Positions 26,612 to 37,441 of a stretch of 64,000 nucleotides of DNA are shown piece by piece; within the stretch, counting starts at the first letter, position 1; each line of letters opens with the position of its first letter. The notes beneath the pieces are model-generated. The model was not told the DNA's origin and ran no database searches. It worked only from the letters and a program-made list of their open reading frames with translations. The translations under genes were made by a program, and so were the position numbers. The stretch is from Streptomyces panaciradicis (lineage in GTDB: Bacteria; Actinomycetota; Actinomycetes; Streptomycetales; Streptomycetaceae): positions 104,847 through 168,846 of the forward strand of contig NZ_JAMGBF010000010.1 of NCBI RefSeq assembly GCF_023516615.1. Reading direction: 5' to 3'.

Positions 26612-28270
26612 TCAGCGCACGAAGACGCTCGCCTGGCTCGCCAGGTCCAGGAAGTACTGCGGTGCCACACCGAGGACCAGCGTGACCACCACACCGAGCC
26701 CGATCGCGGTCATCGTCAGCGGGGACGGCACGGCGACCGTCGGGCCCTCCGGCCTGGGCTCGCTGAAGAACATCAGCACGATCACGCGGATGTAGAAGAA
26801 GGCCGCGATGGCGGACGAGATCACACCGATCACGACCAGCGGGGCCGCCCCGCCCTCCGCCGCCGCCTTGAACACGGCGAACTTCCCGGCGAAGCCGGAG
26901 GTCAGCGGGATACCGGCGAAGGCCAGCAGGAACACCGCGAACACGGCCGCCACCAGCGGCGAACGCCGGCCGAGCCCCGCCCACTTGGACAGGTGTGTCG
27001 CCTCGCCGCCCGCGTCGCGCACCAGCGTGACCACGGCGAAGGCACCGATCGTCACGAAGGAGTACGCGGCCAGGTAGAAGAGGACGGACGAGACGCCGTC
27101 CTTCGAGGTCGCGATGACACCGGCGAGGATGAATCCGGCGTGCGCGATCGACGAGTACGCCAGCAGCCGCTTGATGTCCGTCTGGGTGATCGCGACGATC
27201 GCGCCGCCCAGCATGGTGACGATCGCGACGGCCCACATCACCGGCCGCCAGTCCCAGCGCATGCCCGGCAGGACGACGTACAGCAGGCGCAGCAGCGCAC
27301 CGAACGCCGCCACCTTCGTCGCCGCCGCCATGAACCCGGTCACCGGGGTCGGCGCGCCCTGGTAGACGTCCGGCGTCCACATGTGGAACGGCACGGCGCC
27401 GACCTTGAACAGCAGCCCCATGAGGATCATCGCGCCGCCGATCAGCAGCAGCGCGTCGTTGCCCATGGTGCCCGCGAGCGCCGGGTCGACGTTGGTGACC
27501 GTGCCGTCGACGACCTGCGCGATGCGCGCGTACGACACCGAGCCCGCGTAGCCGTACAGCATGGCGATGCCGAACAGGGTGAACGCGGAGGCGAACGCGC
27601 CGAGCAGGAAGTACTTGACCGCGGCCTCCTGCGACATGAGCCGCTTGCGGCGGGCCAGGGCGCACATCAGGTAGAGCGGGAGGGAGAAGACCTCCAGGGC
27701 CACGAACAGGGTCAGCAGGTCGTTGGCCGAGGGGAAGACCAGCATTCCGGCGATCGCGAAGAGCAGCAGCGGGAACACCTCGGTGGTGGTGAACCCGGCC
27801 TTCACGGCCGCCTTCTCGCTGTCGCTGCCCGGCACGGACGCGGCCTGCGCGGCGAAGGAGTCGACCCGGTTGCCGTGCGCCTCCGGGTCCAGGCGCCGCT
27901 CGGCGAAGGTGAACAGGCCGACCAGTCCGGCCAGCAGGATCGTGCCCTGCAGGAACAGGGCCGGCCCGTCGACCGCGATCGCGCCCATCGCCGCGATGTG
28001 CGCCTTGGTGGTGCCGTATCCGTCCGAGGCGAGCGCGACGACCGCCGCGAAGGCGGCGACGAGCGCGACGAGGGACACGAACACCTGCGCGTAGTAACGG
28101 GACTTGCGCGGGACGAACGCCTCGACCAGCACCCCGACGATCGCCGCGCCGACGACGATCAGGGTGGGCGACAGCTGCGCGTACTCGATCTTCGGCGCGT
28201 TGATCTTCGAAATCGGGTCGGCTGCGGTCGCCGCCGTTGTCCACAGGCTGTGGACGGCTGCTGCGCTCAC
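26612..28270 (-). CDS. nuoN: NADH-quinone oxidoreductase subunit N
   Basis: 552-residue antiporter-like membrane subunit of complex I, with about 14 helices and the proton-pump core (LFVALEVFSLPLYLMCALAR with the conserved Glu, KYFLLGAFASAFTLFG, FKVGAVPFHMWTPDVYQGAPTPVTGFMAAATKVAAF, LLAYSSIAHAGF). It is longer than E. coli NuoN, with extra loop sequence between helices (VPGSDSEKAAVKAGFTTTEV). The GTG start overlaps the nuoM stop (GTGA). Last gene of the operon, followed by a terminator. Confidence 0.96.
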   Translation of the reverse strand: MSAAAVHSLWTTAATAADPISKINAPKIEYAQLSPTLIVVGAAIVGVLVEAFVPRKSRYYAQVFVSLVALVAAFAAVVALASDGYGTTKAHIAAMGAIAVDGPALFLQGTILLAGLVGLFTFAERRLDPEAHGNRVDSFAAQAASVPGSDSEKAAVKAGFTTTEVFPLLLFAIAGMLVFPSANDLLTLFVALEVFSLPLYLMCALARRKRLMSQEAAVKYFLLGAFASAFTLFGIAMLYGYAGSVSYARIAQVVDGTVTNVDPALAGTMGNDALLLIGGAMILMGLLFKVGAVPFHMWTPDVYQGAPTPVTGFMAAATKVAAFGALLRLLYVVLPGMRWDWRPVMWAVAIVTMLGGAIVAITQTDIKRLLAYSSIAHAGFILAGVIATSKDGVSSVLFYLAAYSFVTIGAFAVVTLVRDAGGEATHLSKWAGLGRRSPLVAAVFAVFLLAFAGIPLTSGFAGKFAVFKAAAEGGAAPLVVIGVISSAIAAFFYIRVIVLMFFSEPRPEGPTVAVPSPLTMTAIGLGVVVTLVLGVAPQYFLDLASQASVFVR

Positions 28271-29841
28271 TTGGCCACCGCCTCCACCTCAGGCTTGGGG
28301 TCCGTCTTGTGTACGTCGGACAGGGTCGACTTCACGGCCGGGTTGACGATGTCCGTCACCGGCTTGGGGTAGACGCCCAGGAAGATCAGCAGAACGATCA
28401 GCGGGGCCACCACGAGGAGCTCGCGCACCCTGAGGTCGGGCATCGCGGAGACCTCCGGCTTCACCGGGCCCGTCATCGTCCGCTGGTAGAGGACGAGGGC
28501 GTACAGCGCGGCGAGCACGATGCCGAAGGTGCCGATGATGCCGATCGCCGGGTAGCGCGTGAACGTGCCGACCAGGACCAGGAACTCGCTCACGAACGGC
28601 GCCAGCCCCGGCAGGGACAGCGTGGCCAGCGTGCCGATCAGGAACGTGCCGGCGAGCACCGGCGCGACCTTCTGCACGCCGCCGTAGTCGGCGATGAGCC
28701 GCGAGCCGCGCCGCGAGATGAGGAAGCCGGCCAGCAGCATCCACGCGGCCGTGGAGATGCCGTGGTTGACCATGTAGAGCGTCGCGCCGGACTGGCCCTG
28801 GCTGGTCATCGCGAAGATGCCCATGATGATGAAGCCGAAGTGCGAGATCGACGCGTACGCCACCAGGCGCTTGATGTCCCGCTGGCCGACCGCGAGCAGC
28901 GCGCCGTAGACGATGCTGACGAGCGCCAGGACGAGGATCACGGGCGTCGCCCACTTGCTGGCCTCCGGGAACAGCTGGAGGCAGAAGCGGAGCATCGCGA
29001 AGGTGCCCACCTTGTCGACGACCGCCGTGATGAGGACGGCGACCGGGGCGGTGGACTCCTGCATGGCGTTGGGCAGCCAGGTGTGCAGCGGCCACAGCGG
29101 CGCCTTCACCGCGAAGGCGAAGAAGAAGCCGAGGAACAGCCAGCGCTCGGTGCTCGTCGCCATGTGCAGCGAGCCGTTGGCGCGGGCCTGGGCGATCTCC
29201 TGGAGGCTGAAGTTCCCCGCGACCACGTACAGGCCGATCACCGCGGCCAGCATGATCAGTCCGCCGACCAGGTTGTAGAGGAGGAACTTCACGGCCGCGT
29301 ACGACCGTTGCGTGGACGCCGCCTCCTCGCCGTGCTCGTGGGCACGGTCCCCGAAGCCGCCGATGAGGAAGTACATCGGGATGAGCATGGCTTCGAAGAA
29401 GATGTAGAAGAGGAAGACGTCGGTGGCCTCGAAGGAGATGATCACCATCGCCTCGACGGCCAGGATCAGGGCGAAGAAGCCCTGCGTCGGCCGCCAGCGG
29501 CGGCTTCCGGTCTCCAGCGGGTCGGCGTCGTGCCAGCCCGCGAGGACGATGAACGGGATCAGCAGGGCGGTCAGCGCGATCAGCGCCACCGCGATGCCGT
29601 CCACGCCCAGTTCGTAGCGGACTCCGAAGTCCGCGATCCAGGCGTGGGACTCGGTCAGTTGGTAGCGGCCGCCGTTCGGGTCGAAGCGGACCAGGACGGT
29701 GATCGCGAGGGCGAGCGTGGCCAGCGAGACGAGCAGTGCCAGCCACTTCGCGGCGGTGCGCTGCGCGGCCGGCACGGCCGCCGTGGCGACCGCCCCGATC
29801 GCGGGGAGCACCGCCGTCGCTGTCAGCAGAGGAAAGGACAT
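28267..29841 (-). CDS. nuoM: NADH-quinone oxidoreductase subunit M
   Basis: 524-residue proton-pumping membrane subunit. Key stretches are YELGVDGIAVALIALTALLIPFIVLA, the conserved Glu in SFEATDVFLFYIFFEAMLIPMYFLIG, the lysine helix FAVKAPLWPLHTWLPNAMQESTAPVAVLITAVVDKVGTF, and KRLVAYASISHFGFI. The ATG at 29841 lies 5 nt after the nuoL stop; the upstream frame is open for a further 630 codons because of nuoL's codon bias, but this start gives the standard NuoM N-terminus. It has a hydrophilic loop EHGEEAASTQ between helices. Confidence 0.96.
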   Translation of the reverse strand: MSFPLLTATAVLPAIGAVATAAVPAAQRTAAKWLALLVSLATLALAITVLVRFDPNGGRYQLTESHAWIADFGVRYELGVDGIAVALIALTALLIPFIVLAGWHDADPLETGSRRWRPTQGFFALILAVEAMVIISFEATDVFLFYIFFEAMLIPMYFLIGGFGDRAHEHGEEAASTQRSYAAVKFLLYNLVGGLIMLAAVIGLYVVAGNFSLQEIAQARANGSLHMATSTERWLFLGFFFAFAVKAPLWPLHTWLPNAMQESTAPVAVLITAVVDKVGTFAMLRFCLQLFPEASKWATPVILVLALVSIVYGALLAVGQRDIKRLVAYASISHFGFIIMGIFAMTSQGQSGATLYMVNHGISTAAWMLLAGFLISRRGSRLIADYGGVQKVAPVLAGTFLIGTLATLSLPGLAPFVSEFLVLVGTFTRYPAIGIIGTFGIVLAALYALVLYQRTMTGPVKPEVSAMPDLRVRELLVVAPLIVLLIFLGVYPKPVTDIVNPAVKSTLSDVHKTDPKPEVEAVAK

Positions 29842-29846
29842 CGGTA

Positions 29847-31793
29847 TCAGACCGCCCTCATCAGCAGGGTCGCGGCGACGAGGACCGCCGCACCGCCGAA
29901 CATCGAGACCGCGTAGGAGCGCGCGAAGCCGTTCTGCAGCTTGCGCATCCGTCCGGACAGGCCCCCGACCGAGGCGGCCGTGCCGTTGACGACACCGTCG
30001 ACCAGGGTGTGGTCGACGTACACCAGGGAGCGCGTGAGGTGTTCGCCGCCGCGGACCAGGACGACGTGGTTGAAGTCGTCCTGCAGCAGGTCGCGCCGGG
30101 CGGCCCGGGTGAGCAGCGAACCGCGCGGGGCGACGGACGGCACCGGGCGGCGGCCGTACATGGCGTACGCGATGCCGACGCCGATGACCAGGCAGACCAT
30201 CGTCGCGCCGGTGACGGTCGCCGCGCTGAGCGGGGAGTCGCCCTCGCTGTGCCCGGTGACCGGCTCCAGCCAGTGCAGGAAGCGGTCGCCGAGGTTGAAG
30301 AAGAAACCGGCGAAGACCGAACCGAAAGCCAGCACGATCATGGGGATCGTCATGACCTTCGGGGACTCGTGCGGGTGCGGTTCCGCGTGCTCGCCCTGGT
30401 GCTCGGCGGCGGGCTCCGCGCTCGGCGCCTCCGGCGAGCGGGTCGGCTGGTTCTTCCAGCGCTCCTCGCCGAAGAACGTCATCAGCATCACGCGGGTCAT
30501 GTAAAACGCCGTGATGGCCGCGCCCACCAGGGCGCACGCGCCGAGGATCCAGCCCTCGGTGCCGCCCTTGGCGAAGGCCGCCTCGATGATCTTGTCCTTG
30601 GAGAAGAAGCCGGACAGGCCGGGGAAGCCGATGATCGCGAGGTAGCCGAGGCCGAAGGTGATGAAGGTGACCGGCATGTACTTCCTGAGGCCGCCGTACT
30701 TGCGCATGTCGACCTCGTCGTTCATGCCGTGCATGACCGAGCCGGCGCCGAGGAAGAGCCCGGCCTTGAAGAAGCCGTGCGTCACCAGGTGCATGATCGC
30801 GAAGACGTAGCCGATGGGGCCGAGACCGGCGGCGAGGACCATGTAGCCGATCTGCGACATGGTCGAGCCGGCCAGCGCCTTCTTGATGTCGTCCTTGGCG
30901 CAACCGACGATCGCACCGAACAGCAGCGTGACCGCGCCGACCACGGTGACCACGAGCTGTGCGTCGGGCGCCGCGTTGAAGATCGCTCCGGAGCGGACGA
31001 TCAGGTAGACGCCCGCGGTCACCATCGTCGCGGCGTGGATGAGGGCCGAGACCGGGGTCGGGCCCTCCATCGCGTCCCCGAGCCAGGACTGCAGCGGCAC
31101 CTGGGCGGACTTGCCGCAGGCGGCGAGCAGGAGCATCAGGGCGATGGCGGTGAGCTTGCCCTCGGAGGCGTCGGTCGCGTGGCCGAGGACCGGGCCGAAG
31201 GCGAAGGTCCCGAACGTCGCGAACATCAGCATGATCGCGATGGACAGGCCCATGTCGCCGACGCGGTTGACCAGGAAGGCCTTCTTCGCCGCCGTCGCCG
31301 CGCTGGGCTTGTGCTGCCAGAAGCCGATCAGCAGGTAGGACGCCAGACCGACGCCCTCCCAGCCGACGTACAGCAGCAGGTAGTTGTCGGCGAGGACCAG
31401 CAGCAGCATCGCCGCGAGGAACAGGTTCAGGTAGCCGAAGAAGCGGCGGCGGCGCTCGTCGTGCTCCATGTACCCGACCGAGTACAGGTGGATCAGCGAG
31501 CCGACGCCGGTGATCAGCAGGACGAACGTCATCGACAGCTGGTCCAGGCGGAAGGTGACGTCCGCCTGGAAGCTCTCGACCGGGATCCACGTCCACAGGT
31601 GCTGGATCAGCGTGCGGTGTTCGGCGTTCTTGCCGAGCAGGTCGGCGAAGAGGATCACACCGAACACGAAGGAGGCCGTCGACATCAGGGTGCCGATCCA
31701 GTGGCCGACGGCATCGAGCCGCCGGCCGCCGCACAGCAGTACGGCCGCTCCGAGCAGTGGCGCCGCCACCAGCAGCGCAATCAGGTTCTCCAC
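29847..31793 (-). CDS. nuoL: NADH-quinone oxidoreductase subunit L
   Basis: 648-residue distal proton-pump subunit. The pump core contains [89 protein letters not shown] and [14 protein letters not shown]. The C-terminus ends in a hydrophobic helix that would follow the long lateral helix. A hydrophilic Glu/His-rich insert ([23 protein letters not shown]) sits before the lateral helix region and is longer than in E. coli NuoL. The GTG start is 16 nt after nuoK. Confidence 0.96.
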   Translation of the reverse strand: MENLIALLVAAPLLGAAVLLCGGRRLDAVGHWIGTLMSTASFVFGVILFADLLGKNAEHRTLIQHLWTWIPVESFQADVTFRLDQLSMTFVLLITGVGSLIHLYSVGYMEHDERRRRFFGYLNLFLAAMLLLVLADNYLLLYVGWEGVGLASYLLIGFWQHKPSAATAAKKAFLVNRVGDMGLSIAIMLMFATFGTFAFGPVLGHATDASEGKLTAIALMLLLAACGKSAQVPLQSWLGDAMEGPTPVSALIHAATMVTAGVYLIVRSGAIFNAAPDAQLVVTVVGAVTLLFGAIVGCAKDDIKKALAGSTMSQIGYMVLAAGLGPIGYVFAIMHLVTHGFFKAGLFLGAGSVMHGMNDEVDMRKYGGLRKYMPVTFITFGLGYLAIIGFPGLSGFFSKDKIIEAAFAKGGTEGWILGACALVGAAITAFYMTRVMLMTFFGEERWKNQPTRSPEAPSAEPAAEHQGEHAEPHPHESPKVMTIPMIVLAFGSVFAGFFFNLGDRFLHWLEPVTGHSEGDSPLSAATVTGATMVCLVIGVGIAYAMYGRRPVPSVAPRGSLLTRAARRDLLQDDFNHVVLVRGGEHLTRSLVYVDHTLVDGVVNGTAASVGGLSGRMRKLQNGFARSYAVSMFGGAAVLVAATLLMRAV

Positions 31794-31809
31794 GATTCTT
31801 TCCGACCCC

Positions 31810-32109
31810 TCAGAGCTTCATCAGGCTGGCGTCGTCGACCGAGGCCGAGTGGCGGGTGCGGAACAGGGACACGATGATCGCGAGTCCGACCACGACCTCC
31901 GCGGCGGCGACGACCATCGTGAAGAACGCGATGATCTGGCCGTCGAGGTTGCCGTGCATCCGGGAGAAGGTGACGAACGCGAGGTTGCAGGCGTTCAGCA
32001 TCAGCTCGATGCACATGAAGACGACGATCGCGTTGCGCCTGATCAGCACGCCGGTGGCGCCGATCGTGAACAACAGGGCCGAGAGATAGAGGTAGTTGAC
32101 CGGGTTCAC
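31810..32109 (-). CDS. nuoK: NADH-quinone oxidoreductase subunit K
   Basis: 99-residue membrane subunit with three helices. The two conserved glutamates for proton transfer lie in [17 protein letters not shown] and in [18 protein letters not shown]. Its GTG overlaps the nuoJ stop (GTGA). It ends with [12 protein letters not shown] as in other actinobacteria. Confidence 0.96.
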   Translation of the reverse strand: MNPVNYLYLSALLFTIGATGVLIRRNAIVVFMCIELMLNACNLAFVTFSRMHGNLDGQIIAFFTMVVAAAEVVVGLAIIVSLFRTRHSASVDDASLMKL

Positions 32110-32945
32110 TTCGACGCCTCCTCCCGCTTGAAGGTGGCCGGTTCGATCTCGGTGCGCTCCAGGCGTTCCTCGGCGCGCTGTTCCAGCGCCTTGAGGTCGT
32201 TGAGCGCCTGGGCCGACACGTCGCGGATCTGGCCGCGGTCGCGCAGCGTCTTGCTGACCGTGAGCTCCGAGGGGGTGCCGTCGGGCAGCAGGCCCGCGAT
32301 GTCGACCGCGTTGTGCCGGGCGTACACGCCGGGCGCCGGCAGCGGCGGCACGTGCTTGCCCTCGCGCACGCGCTGCTCGGACAGCTCGCGCTGCGTCTTG
32401 GCGCGCTCGGTGCGCTCGCGGTGGGTGAGCACCATCGCGCCGACGGCGGCCGTGATCAGCAGCGCGCCGGTGATCTCGAAGGCGAAGACGTACTTGGTGA
32501 AGATGAGGGCCGCGAGGCCCTCCACGTTGCCGTGGGCGTTCGCCTGGCCCGTGCCGTTGAACTCCTTGAGGGAGGCGTTGCCGATCCCGGCGAACAGCAG
32601 GACCCCGAAGCCGATGCCGCAGAGAAGGGCCAGCCAGCGCTGGCCCTTGATGGTCTCCTTCAGCGAGTCCGCGGCCGTCACGCCGACGAGCATCACCACG
32701 AAGAGGAACAGCATCATGATCGCGCCGGTGTAGACGACGATCTGCACGATGCCCAGGAAGTAGGCGCCGTTGGCGAGGTAGAAGATCGCCAGGACGATCA
32801 TGGTGCCGGCGAGGGACAGCGCGCTGTGCACGGACTTCTTCATGAAGACGGTGGACAGGGCGCCGATCACCGCGACGGTGCCGAGGACCCAGAACTGGAA
32901 GGCCTCTCCGGTGGAGGTGGAGTAGGCGGCGAGTTGCGCGCTCAT
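32106..32945 (-). CDS. nuoJ: NADH-quinone oxidoreductase subunit J
   Basis: 279-residue membrane subunit with five helices in the first 180 residues, including the pi-bulge helix [24 protein letters not shown] that links quinone chemistry to pumping. The C-terminal about 100 residues ([53 protein letters not shown]...) are hydrophilic and absent from E. coli NuoJ; this tail is common in actinobacteria. The ATG overlaps the nuoI stop (ATGA). Confidence 0.95.
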   Translation of the reverse strand: MSAQLAAYSTSTGEAFQFWVLGTVAVIGALSTVFMKKSVHSALSLAGTMIVLAIFYLANGAYFLGIVQIVVYTGAIMMLFLFVVMLVGVTAADSLKETIKGQRWLALLCGIGFGVLLFAGIGNASLKEFNGTGQANAHGNVEGLAALIFTKYVFAFEITGALLITAAVGAMVLTHRERTERAKTQRELSEQRVREGKHVPPLPAPGVYARHNAVDIAGLLPDGTPSELTVSKTLRDRGQIRDVSAQALNDLKALEQRAEERLERTEIEPATFKREEASK

Positions 32946-33583
32946 CGGCCGATCACCTTCTCCGACGCGGGCTCTTCCTCGCCGAAGGTCGAGGCAGCCT
33001 CCTGGACGGCCTCGCCCTTGGAGACGGCGGTCTGGCGGACCGTGCCGGGGGCGGCCTCGGTGACCAGGCCCCGGTAGTAGTCCTGCTCGTCCGTCCCCGG
33101 GTAGATCGCGTGCGGGGAGTCGACCATGCCCTCTTCCAGACCGGCGAGCAGCTGCTCCTTGGTGTAGATGAGGTTGGCGCGGCTGGAGTCGGCCAGCTCG
33201 AACTCGTTGGTCATCGTGAGCGCCCGCGTGGGGCACGCTTCGATGCACAGGCCGCACAGGATGCAGCGGGCGTAGTTGATCTGGTAGACGCGGCCGTACC
33301 GCTCGCCCGGCGAGTAGCGCTCCTCGTCGGTGTTGTCGGCGCCCTCCACGTAGATGGCGTCGGCGGGGCAGGCCCAGGCGCACAGCTCGCAGCCGACGCA
33401 CTTCTCCAGGCCGTCCGGATGGCGGTTGAGCTGGTGCCGTCCGTGGAAACGGGGAGCGGTGGTCTTCTGCTGCTCCGGGTACTGCTCGGTCAGCCGCTTC
33501 TTGAACATGGCCTTGAAGGTCACGCCGAAGCCGGCGACGGGGTTCATGAAACCGGGCTTGGTCTCCTTGGGCTCCTCAGCCAT
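32942..33583 (-). CDS. nuoI: NADH-quinone oxidoreductase subunit I (two 4Fe-4S clusters)
   Basis: 213-residue ferredoxin-like subunit carrying clusters N6a and N6b. Ligands are Cys62/65/68 with Cys117, and Cys107/110/113 with Cys72 ([12 protein letters not shown] and [12 protein letters not shown]). The GGAGG ribosome binding site lies 6 nt before the ATG at 33583, inside the nuoH end, so the 20 codons of open frame upstream are not used. Its last 50 residues form an acidic tail. Confidence 0.96.
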   Translation of the reverse strand: MAEEPKETKPGFMNPVAGFGVTFKAMFKKRLTEQYPEQQKTTAPRFHGRHQLNRHPDGLEKCVGCELCAWACPADAIYVEGADNTDEERYSPGERYGRVYQINYARCILCGLCIEACPTRALTMTNEFELADSSRANLIYTKEQLLAGLEEGMVDSPHAIYPGTDEQDYYRGLVTEAAPGTVRQTAVSKGEAVQEAASTFGEEEPASEKVIGR

Positions 33584-34940
33584 CGGACGCCTCCTTTCCA
33601 TCCGCAGATCCGTCACTGGCAGTATCCGGTCCGCCACTGACAATGAGCTCCCGCTCCCGGCGCGAGCTGCGCCTCGGCACCGGCGGGAGTTCCTGTCCGG
33701 GCAGCGGCGGTACGGGGAATCCGCCCGCCATCGGGTCGAACCCGGCGGGCTGCTCGGCCTCCTGCCCGCTCTCCTTGGCCTTCTCGCGGAACATGTCGGC
33801 GACGAAGGACAGCAGGAGCAGGGCGAGGACGGCGCCGCCGATGTAGAGGGCGATGTCGGCGAAGTCGTAGTTCTCGTTCTTCAGCGCCCGCACCGTCGCG
33901 ACCAGCATCAGCCAGACCACGGAGACGGGGATGAGGACCTTCCAGCCGAGCTTCATCAGCTGGTCGTAGCGGACCCGCGGGAGCGTGCCGCGCAGCCAGA
34001 TGAAGAAGAACAGCAGCAGCTGGACCTTGATCGTGAACCACAGCAGCGGCCACCAGCCGTGGTTGGCGCCCTCCCAGAAGGTGCTGATCGGCCAGGGGGC
34101 GCGCCAGCCGCCGAGGAAGAGCGTGGTCGACACGGCCGAGACCGTCACCATGTTGACGTACTCGGCGAGCATGAACATCGCGAACTTGATCGACGAGTAC
34201 TCGGTGTTGAAGCCGCCGACCAGGTCGCCCTCGGACTCCGGCATGTCGAAGGGGGCTCGGTTGGTCTCGCCCACCATGGTGACGATGTAGAGGATGAAGG
34301 AGACCGGCAGCAGCAGGATGTACCAGCGGTCGTGCTGCTGCGCGACGATCGTCGACGTCGACATCGATCCGGAGTAGAGGAACACGGAGGCGAACGCGGC
34401 GCCCATGGCGATCTCGTACGAGATCATCTGCGCGCAGGAGCGCAGACCGCCCAGGAGCGGGTAGGTCGAGCCGGAGCTCCAGCCCGCCAGCACGATGCCG
34501 TAGATGCCGACCGAGGCGACCGCGAGGATGAAGAGCATCGCGATCGGCAGGTCGGTCAGCTGCATCGCGGTCCGCGTGCCGAAGATCGAGACCTCGTCGT
34601 CGGCGGGCCCGAAGGGGATCACCGCGATCGCCATGAAGGCCGGGATGGCCGCGACGATCGGCGCGAGGACGTAGACGACCTTGTCGGCGCGCTTGACGAT
34701 GAGGTCTTCCTTGAGCATCAGCTTCACACCGTCGGCGAGCGACTGGAGCATGCCCCAGGGGCCGTGCCGGTTGGGTCCGATGCGCAGCTGCATCCAGGCG
34801 ACGACCTTGCGCTCCCAGACGATGGAGAACAGCACGGTCACCATCAGGAAGGCGAAGCAGAAGACCGCCTTGACGACGACGAGCCACCAGGGGTCGGTGC
34901 CGAACATCGAGAGGTCTTCGGCGGCGATGTACGGGCTCAT
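33576..34940 (-). CDS. nuoH: NADH-quinone oxidoreductase subunit H
   Basis: 454-residue membrane subunit that with NuoB and NuoD forms the quinone site. Conserved parts are [89 protein letters not shown] and [23 protein letters not shown] hydrophilic C-terminal tail of about 65 residues ([20 protein letters not shown]...) is much longer than in E. coli. The ATG overlaps the nuoG stop (ATGA). Confidence 0.96.
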   Translation of the reverse strand: MSPYIAAEDLSMFGTDPWWLVVVKAVFCFAFLMVTVLFSIVWERKVVAWMQLRIGPNRHGPWGMLQSLADGVKLMLKEDLIVKRADKVVYVLAPIVAAIPAFMAIAVIPFGPADDEVSIFGTRTAMQLTDLPIAMLFILAVASVGIYGIVLAGWSSGSTYPLLGGLRSCAQMISYEIAMGAAFASVFLYSGSMSTSTIVAQQHDRWYILLLPVSFILYIVTMVGETNRAPFDMPESEGDLVGGFNTEYSSIKFAMFMLAEYVNMVTVSAVSTTLFLGGWRAPWPISTFWEGANHGWWPLLWFTIKVQLLLFFFIWLRGTLPRVRYDQLMKLGWKVLIPVSVVWLMLVATVRALKNENYDFADIALYIGGAVLALLLLSFVADMFREKAKESGQEAEQPAGFDPMAGGFPVPPLPGQELPPVPRRSSRRERELIVSGGPDTASDGSADGKEASDG

Positions 34941-37441
34941 CCCTCCACCTCCTTCGGGGCCTCGCCGACGGTCGTCGCCGGGCCGATGCGGACGAGGTCG
35001 CCGGGCAGCGCCCCGGTGTCGGAGGCGACTCCCCCGCCGACGGAGTTCAGCGGGAGCCAGACCACCCGGTCGGGCATCTCGGTGGTCCGCAGCGGGAGTT
35101 CGACCGTTCCGGAGGGGCCGGTCACGGCGAGGACGTCGCCGTCCTTGACACCCGCCTCGGCGGCCGTCGCGGCCGACACGCGCGCGTGGGCGGCGTGCCG
35201 GGTGCCGGCGAGCGCTTCGTCGCCCTCCTGCAGGACACCCTGGTCGAGCAGGAGGCGATGTCCGGCGAGTACGGCCTCTCCGGCCGCGGGCCGGGGCAAC
35301 TGGGCCCCGATCCCCAGGGGTTCGGAGGCGCGCGGCCCGTTCCAGGGGCCGAGCCGGTCGATCTCGGAGCGCACGGTGCGCAGGTCCGGCAGACCCAGGT
35401 GCACGTCCATGGCGTCGGCCAGCATCTGCAGCACGCGCGCGTCGGTCGGCGCGAGGCGGCGGGTCATCTGCTCGGGCTTGAGCGCGGCGTCGAAGGAGCG
35501 CACCCTGCCCTCCCAGTTGAGGAAGGTTCCGGCCTTCTCGGCGACCGCGGCGACCGGCAGGACGACGCTGGCGTGCTCGCTGACCTCACTGGGCCGCAGC
35601 TCCAGCGACACCACGAACCCGGCCTCGTGAAGTGCTTCACGCGCGCGTGCCGGGTCGGGCAGGTCGGCGATCTCGACGCCCGCGACCACCAGGGCCTGGA
35701 GTTCGCCGCTCGCCGCGGCCTCCACGATCTGGCCGGTGTCGCGGCCGTAGCGGTGCGGGAGTTCCGCGACCCCCCACATGGCGGCGACCTCTTCCCGCGC
35801 GCGTGGGTCGGTCGCCGGACGCCCGCCCGGCAGCAGGGACGGCAGCGCGCCGGCCTCCACGGCCGCGCGCTCCCCGGCCCGCCGGGGGATCCAGACCAGC
35901 TGGGCCCCGGTGGCGGCGGAGGCCCGTACGGCGGCGGTCAGACCGCCCGCCACGGCGGCGCACCGCTCGCCGACGACGATCACGGCGCCCTCGGCGCGCA
36001 GCGCCTCGGCGGCCTTCGCGCCGTCGCCCTCCAGGCCGACCCCGCTCGCGAGCGCGTCCAGCCACTCGGTCTCGGTGCCGGGAGCGGCCGGCAGCAGCGT
36101 GCCGCCCGCCTTCTCCAGGCCGCGGGTGGCGTGCGTGGCCAGCGCGAACACCTTCTGTCCGTGCTTGCGCCAGGCCTTGCGCAGCCTCAGGAAGACGCCG
36201 GGCGCCTCCTCCTCGGCCTCGAAGCCGACGAGCAGGACGGCGGGCGCCTTCTCCAGGGAGGTGTACGTGACTCCCGTGCCGTCGAGGTCCCGTCCCCGTC
36301 CGGCGACCCGCGCCGCCAGGAAGTCGGCCTCCTCGCCGCTGTGCACGCGCGCGCGGAAGTCGATGTCGTTGGTGTCCAGCGCCACGCGCGCGAACTTGCT
36401 GTACGCGTAGGCGTCCTCGACGGTGAGCCGGCCGCCGGTCAGGACACCGGTGCGGCCGCGCGAGGCGAGCAGGCCCTGCGCGGCGATCTGCAGCGCCTCC
36501 GGCCAGGAGGCCGGTTCGAGGTCACCCTCGGCGTTGCGCACCAGGGGGGTGGTGAGCCGGTCGCGCTGCTGTGCGTAGCGGAACGCGAAGCGGCCCTTGT
36601 CGCAGATCCACTCCTGGTTGACCTCGGGGTCGTTGGCCGCCAGGCGCCGCATGACCTTGCCGCGCCGGTGGTCGGTGCGGGTCGCGCAGCCGCCGGAGCA
36701 GTGCTCGCACACGCTCGGCGAGGAGACCAGGTCGAAGGGGCGGGAGCGGAATCGGTACGCCGCCGAAGTGAGCGCGCCCACCGGGCAGATCTGGATGGTG
36801 TTGCCGGAGAAGTACGACTCGAAGGGGTCGCCCTCGCCGGTGCCGACCTGCTGCAGCGCGCCCCGCTCCAGCAGCTCGATCATCGGGTCGCCGGCGATCT
36901 GGTTGGAGAAGCGGGTGCAGCGCGCGCACAGCACGCACCGCTCGCGGTCGAGCAGGACCTGCGTCGAGATCGGGACCGGCTTCTCGTACGTCCGCTTCTT
37001 GCCGTCGAAGCGGGACTCGGCCTGGCCGTGCGACATGGCCTGGTTCTGCAGCGGGCACTCGCCGCCCTTGTCGCAGACCGGGCAGTCCAGCGGGTGGTTG
37101 ATGAGCAGCAACTCCATCACGCCGTGCTGCGCCTTCTCGGCGACCGGCGAGCTGAGCTGCGTCTTGACGACCATGCCGTCGGTGCATGTGATGGTGCAGG
37201 ACGCCATCGGCTTGCGCTGGCCCTCGACCTCGACGATGCACTGCCGGCAGGCGCCGACCGGGTCGAGGAGGGGGTGGTCGCAGAAGCGGGGGATCTCGAC
37301 GCCGAGCTGCTCGGCGGCCCGGATGACCAGGGTGCCCTTGGGCACGCTGATCTCGGCGCCGTCGATCGTCAGCGTGACGAGGTCTTCCGGCGGGACCGCC
37401 GCCTCTCCCCCTCCCGCGGGAGCGTTGGTGGTCACGGTCAT
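34937..37441 (-). CDS. nuoG: NADH-quinone oxidoreductase subunit G
   Basis: 834-residue iron-sulfur subunit. The N-terminal 2Fe-2S cluster ligands are Cys54, 65, 68 and 82. A 4Fe-4S cluster uses His116, Cys120, 123 and 129. A second uses Cys169, 172, 175 and 219. The extra cluster N7 motif is present (Cys245, 248, 252 and 280), as in E. coli and Thermus. The rest is the molybdopterin-oxidoreductase-like domain, which has lost its cofactor role. The ATG overlaps the nuoF stop (ATGA). Confidence 0.96.
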   Translation of the reverse strand: MTVTTNAPAGGGEAAVPPEDLVTLTIDGAEISVPKGTLVIRAAEQLGVEIPRFCDHPLLDPVGACRQCIVEVEGQRKPMASCTITCTDGMVVKTQLSSPVAEKAQHGVMELLLINHPLDCPVCDKGGECPLQNQAMSHGQAESRFDGKKRTYEKPVPISTQVLLDRERCVLCARCTRFSNQIAGDPMIELLERGALQQVGTGEGDPFESYFSGNTIQICPVGALTSAAYRFRSRPFDLVSSPSVCEHCSGGCATRTDHRRGKVMRRLAANDPEVNQEWICDKGRFAFRYAQQRDRLTTPLVRNAEGDLEPASWPEALQIAAQGLLASRGRTGVLTGGRLTVEDAYAYSKFARVALDTNDIDFRARVHSGEEADFLAARVAGRGRDLDGTGVTYTSLEKAPAVLLVGFEAEEEAPGVFLRLRKAWRKHGQKVFALATHATRGLEKAGGTLLPAAPGTETEWLDALASGVGLEGDGAKAAEALRAEGAVIVVGERCAAVAGGLTAAVRASAATGAQLVWIPRRAGERAAVEAGALPSLLPGGRPATDPRAREEVAAMWGVAELPHRYGRDTGQIVEAAASGELQALVVAGVEIADLPDPARAREALHEAGFVVSLELRPSEVSEHASVVLPVAAVAEKAGTFLNWEGRVRSFDAALKPEQMTRRLAPTDARVLQMLADAMDVHLGLPDLRTVRSEIDRLGPWNGPRASEPLGIGAQLPRPAAGEAVLAGHRLLLDQGVLQEGDEALAGTRHAAHARVSAATAAEAGVKDGDVLAVTGPSGTVELPLRTTEMPDRVVWLPLNSVGGGVASDTGALPGDLVRIGPATTVGEAPKEVEG

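Noticed and set aside
28267..31734. A single open frame of 1155 codons covering nuoM and part of nuoL
   Set aside because: Only the last 524 codons match NuoM. The rest is nuoL read in the wrong frame; nuoL itself is intact and the nuoM start has normal operon spacing.
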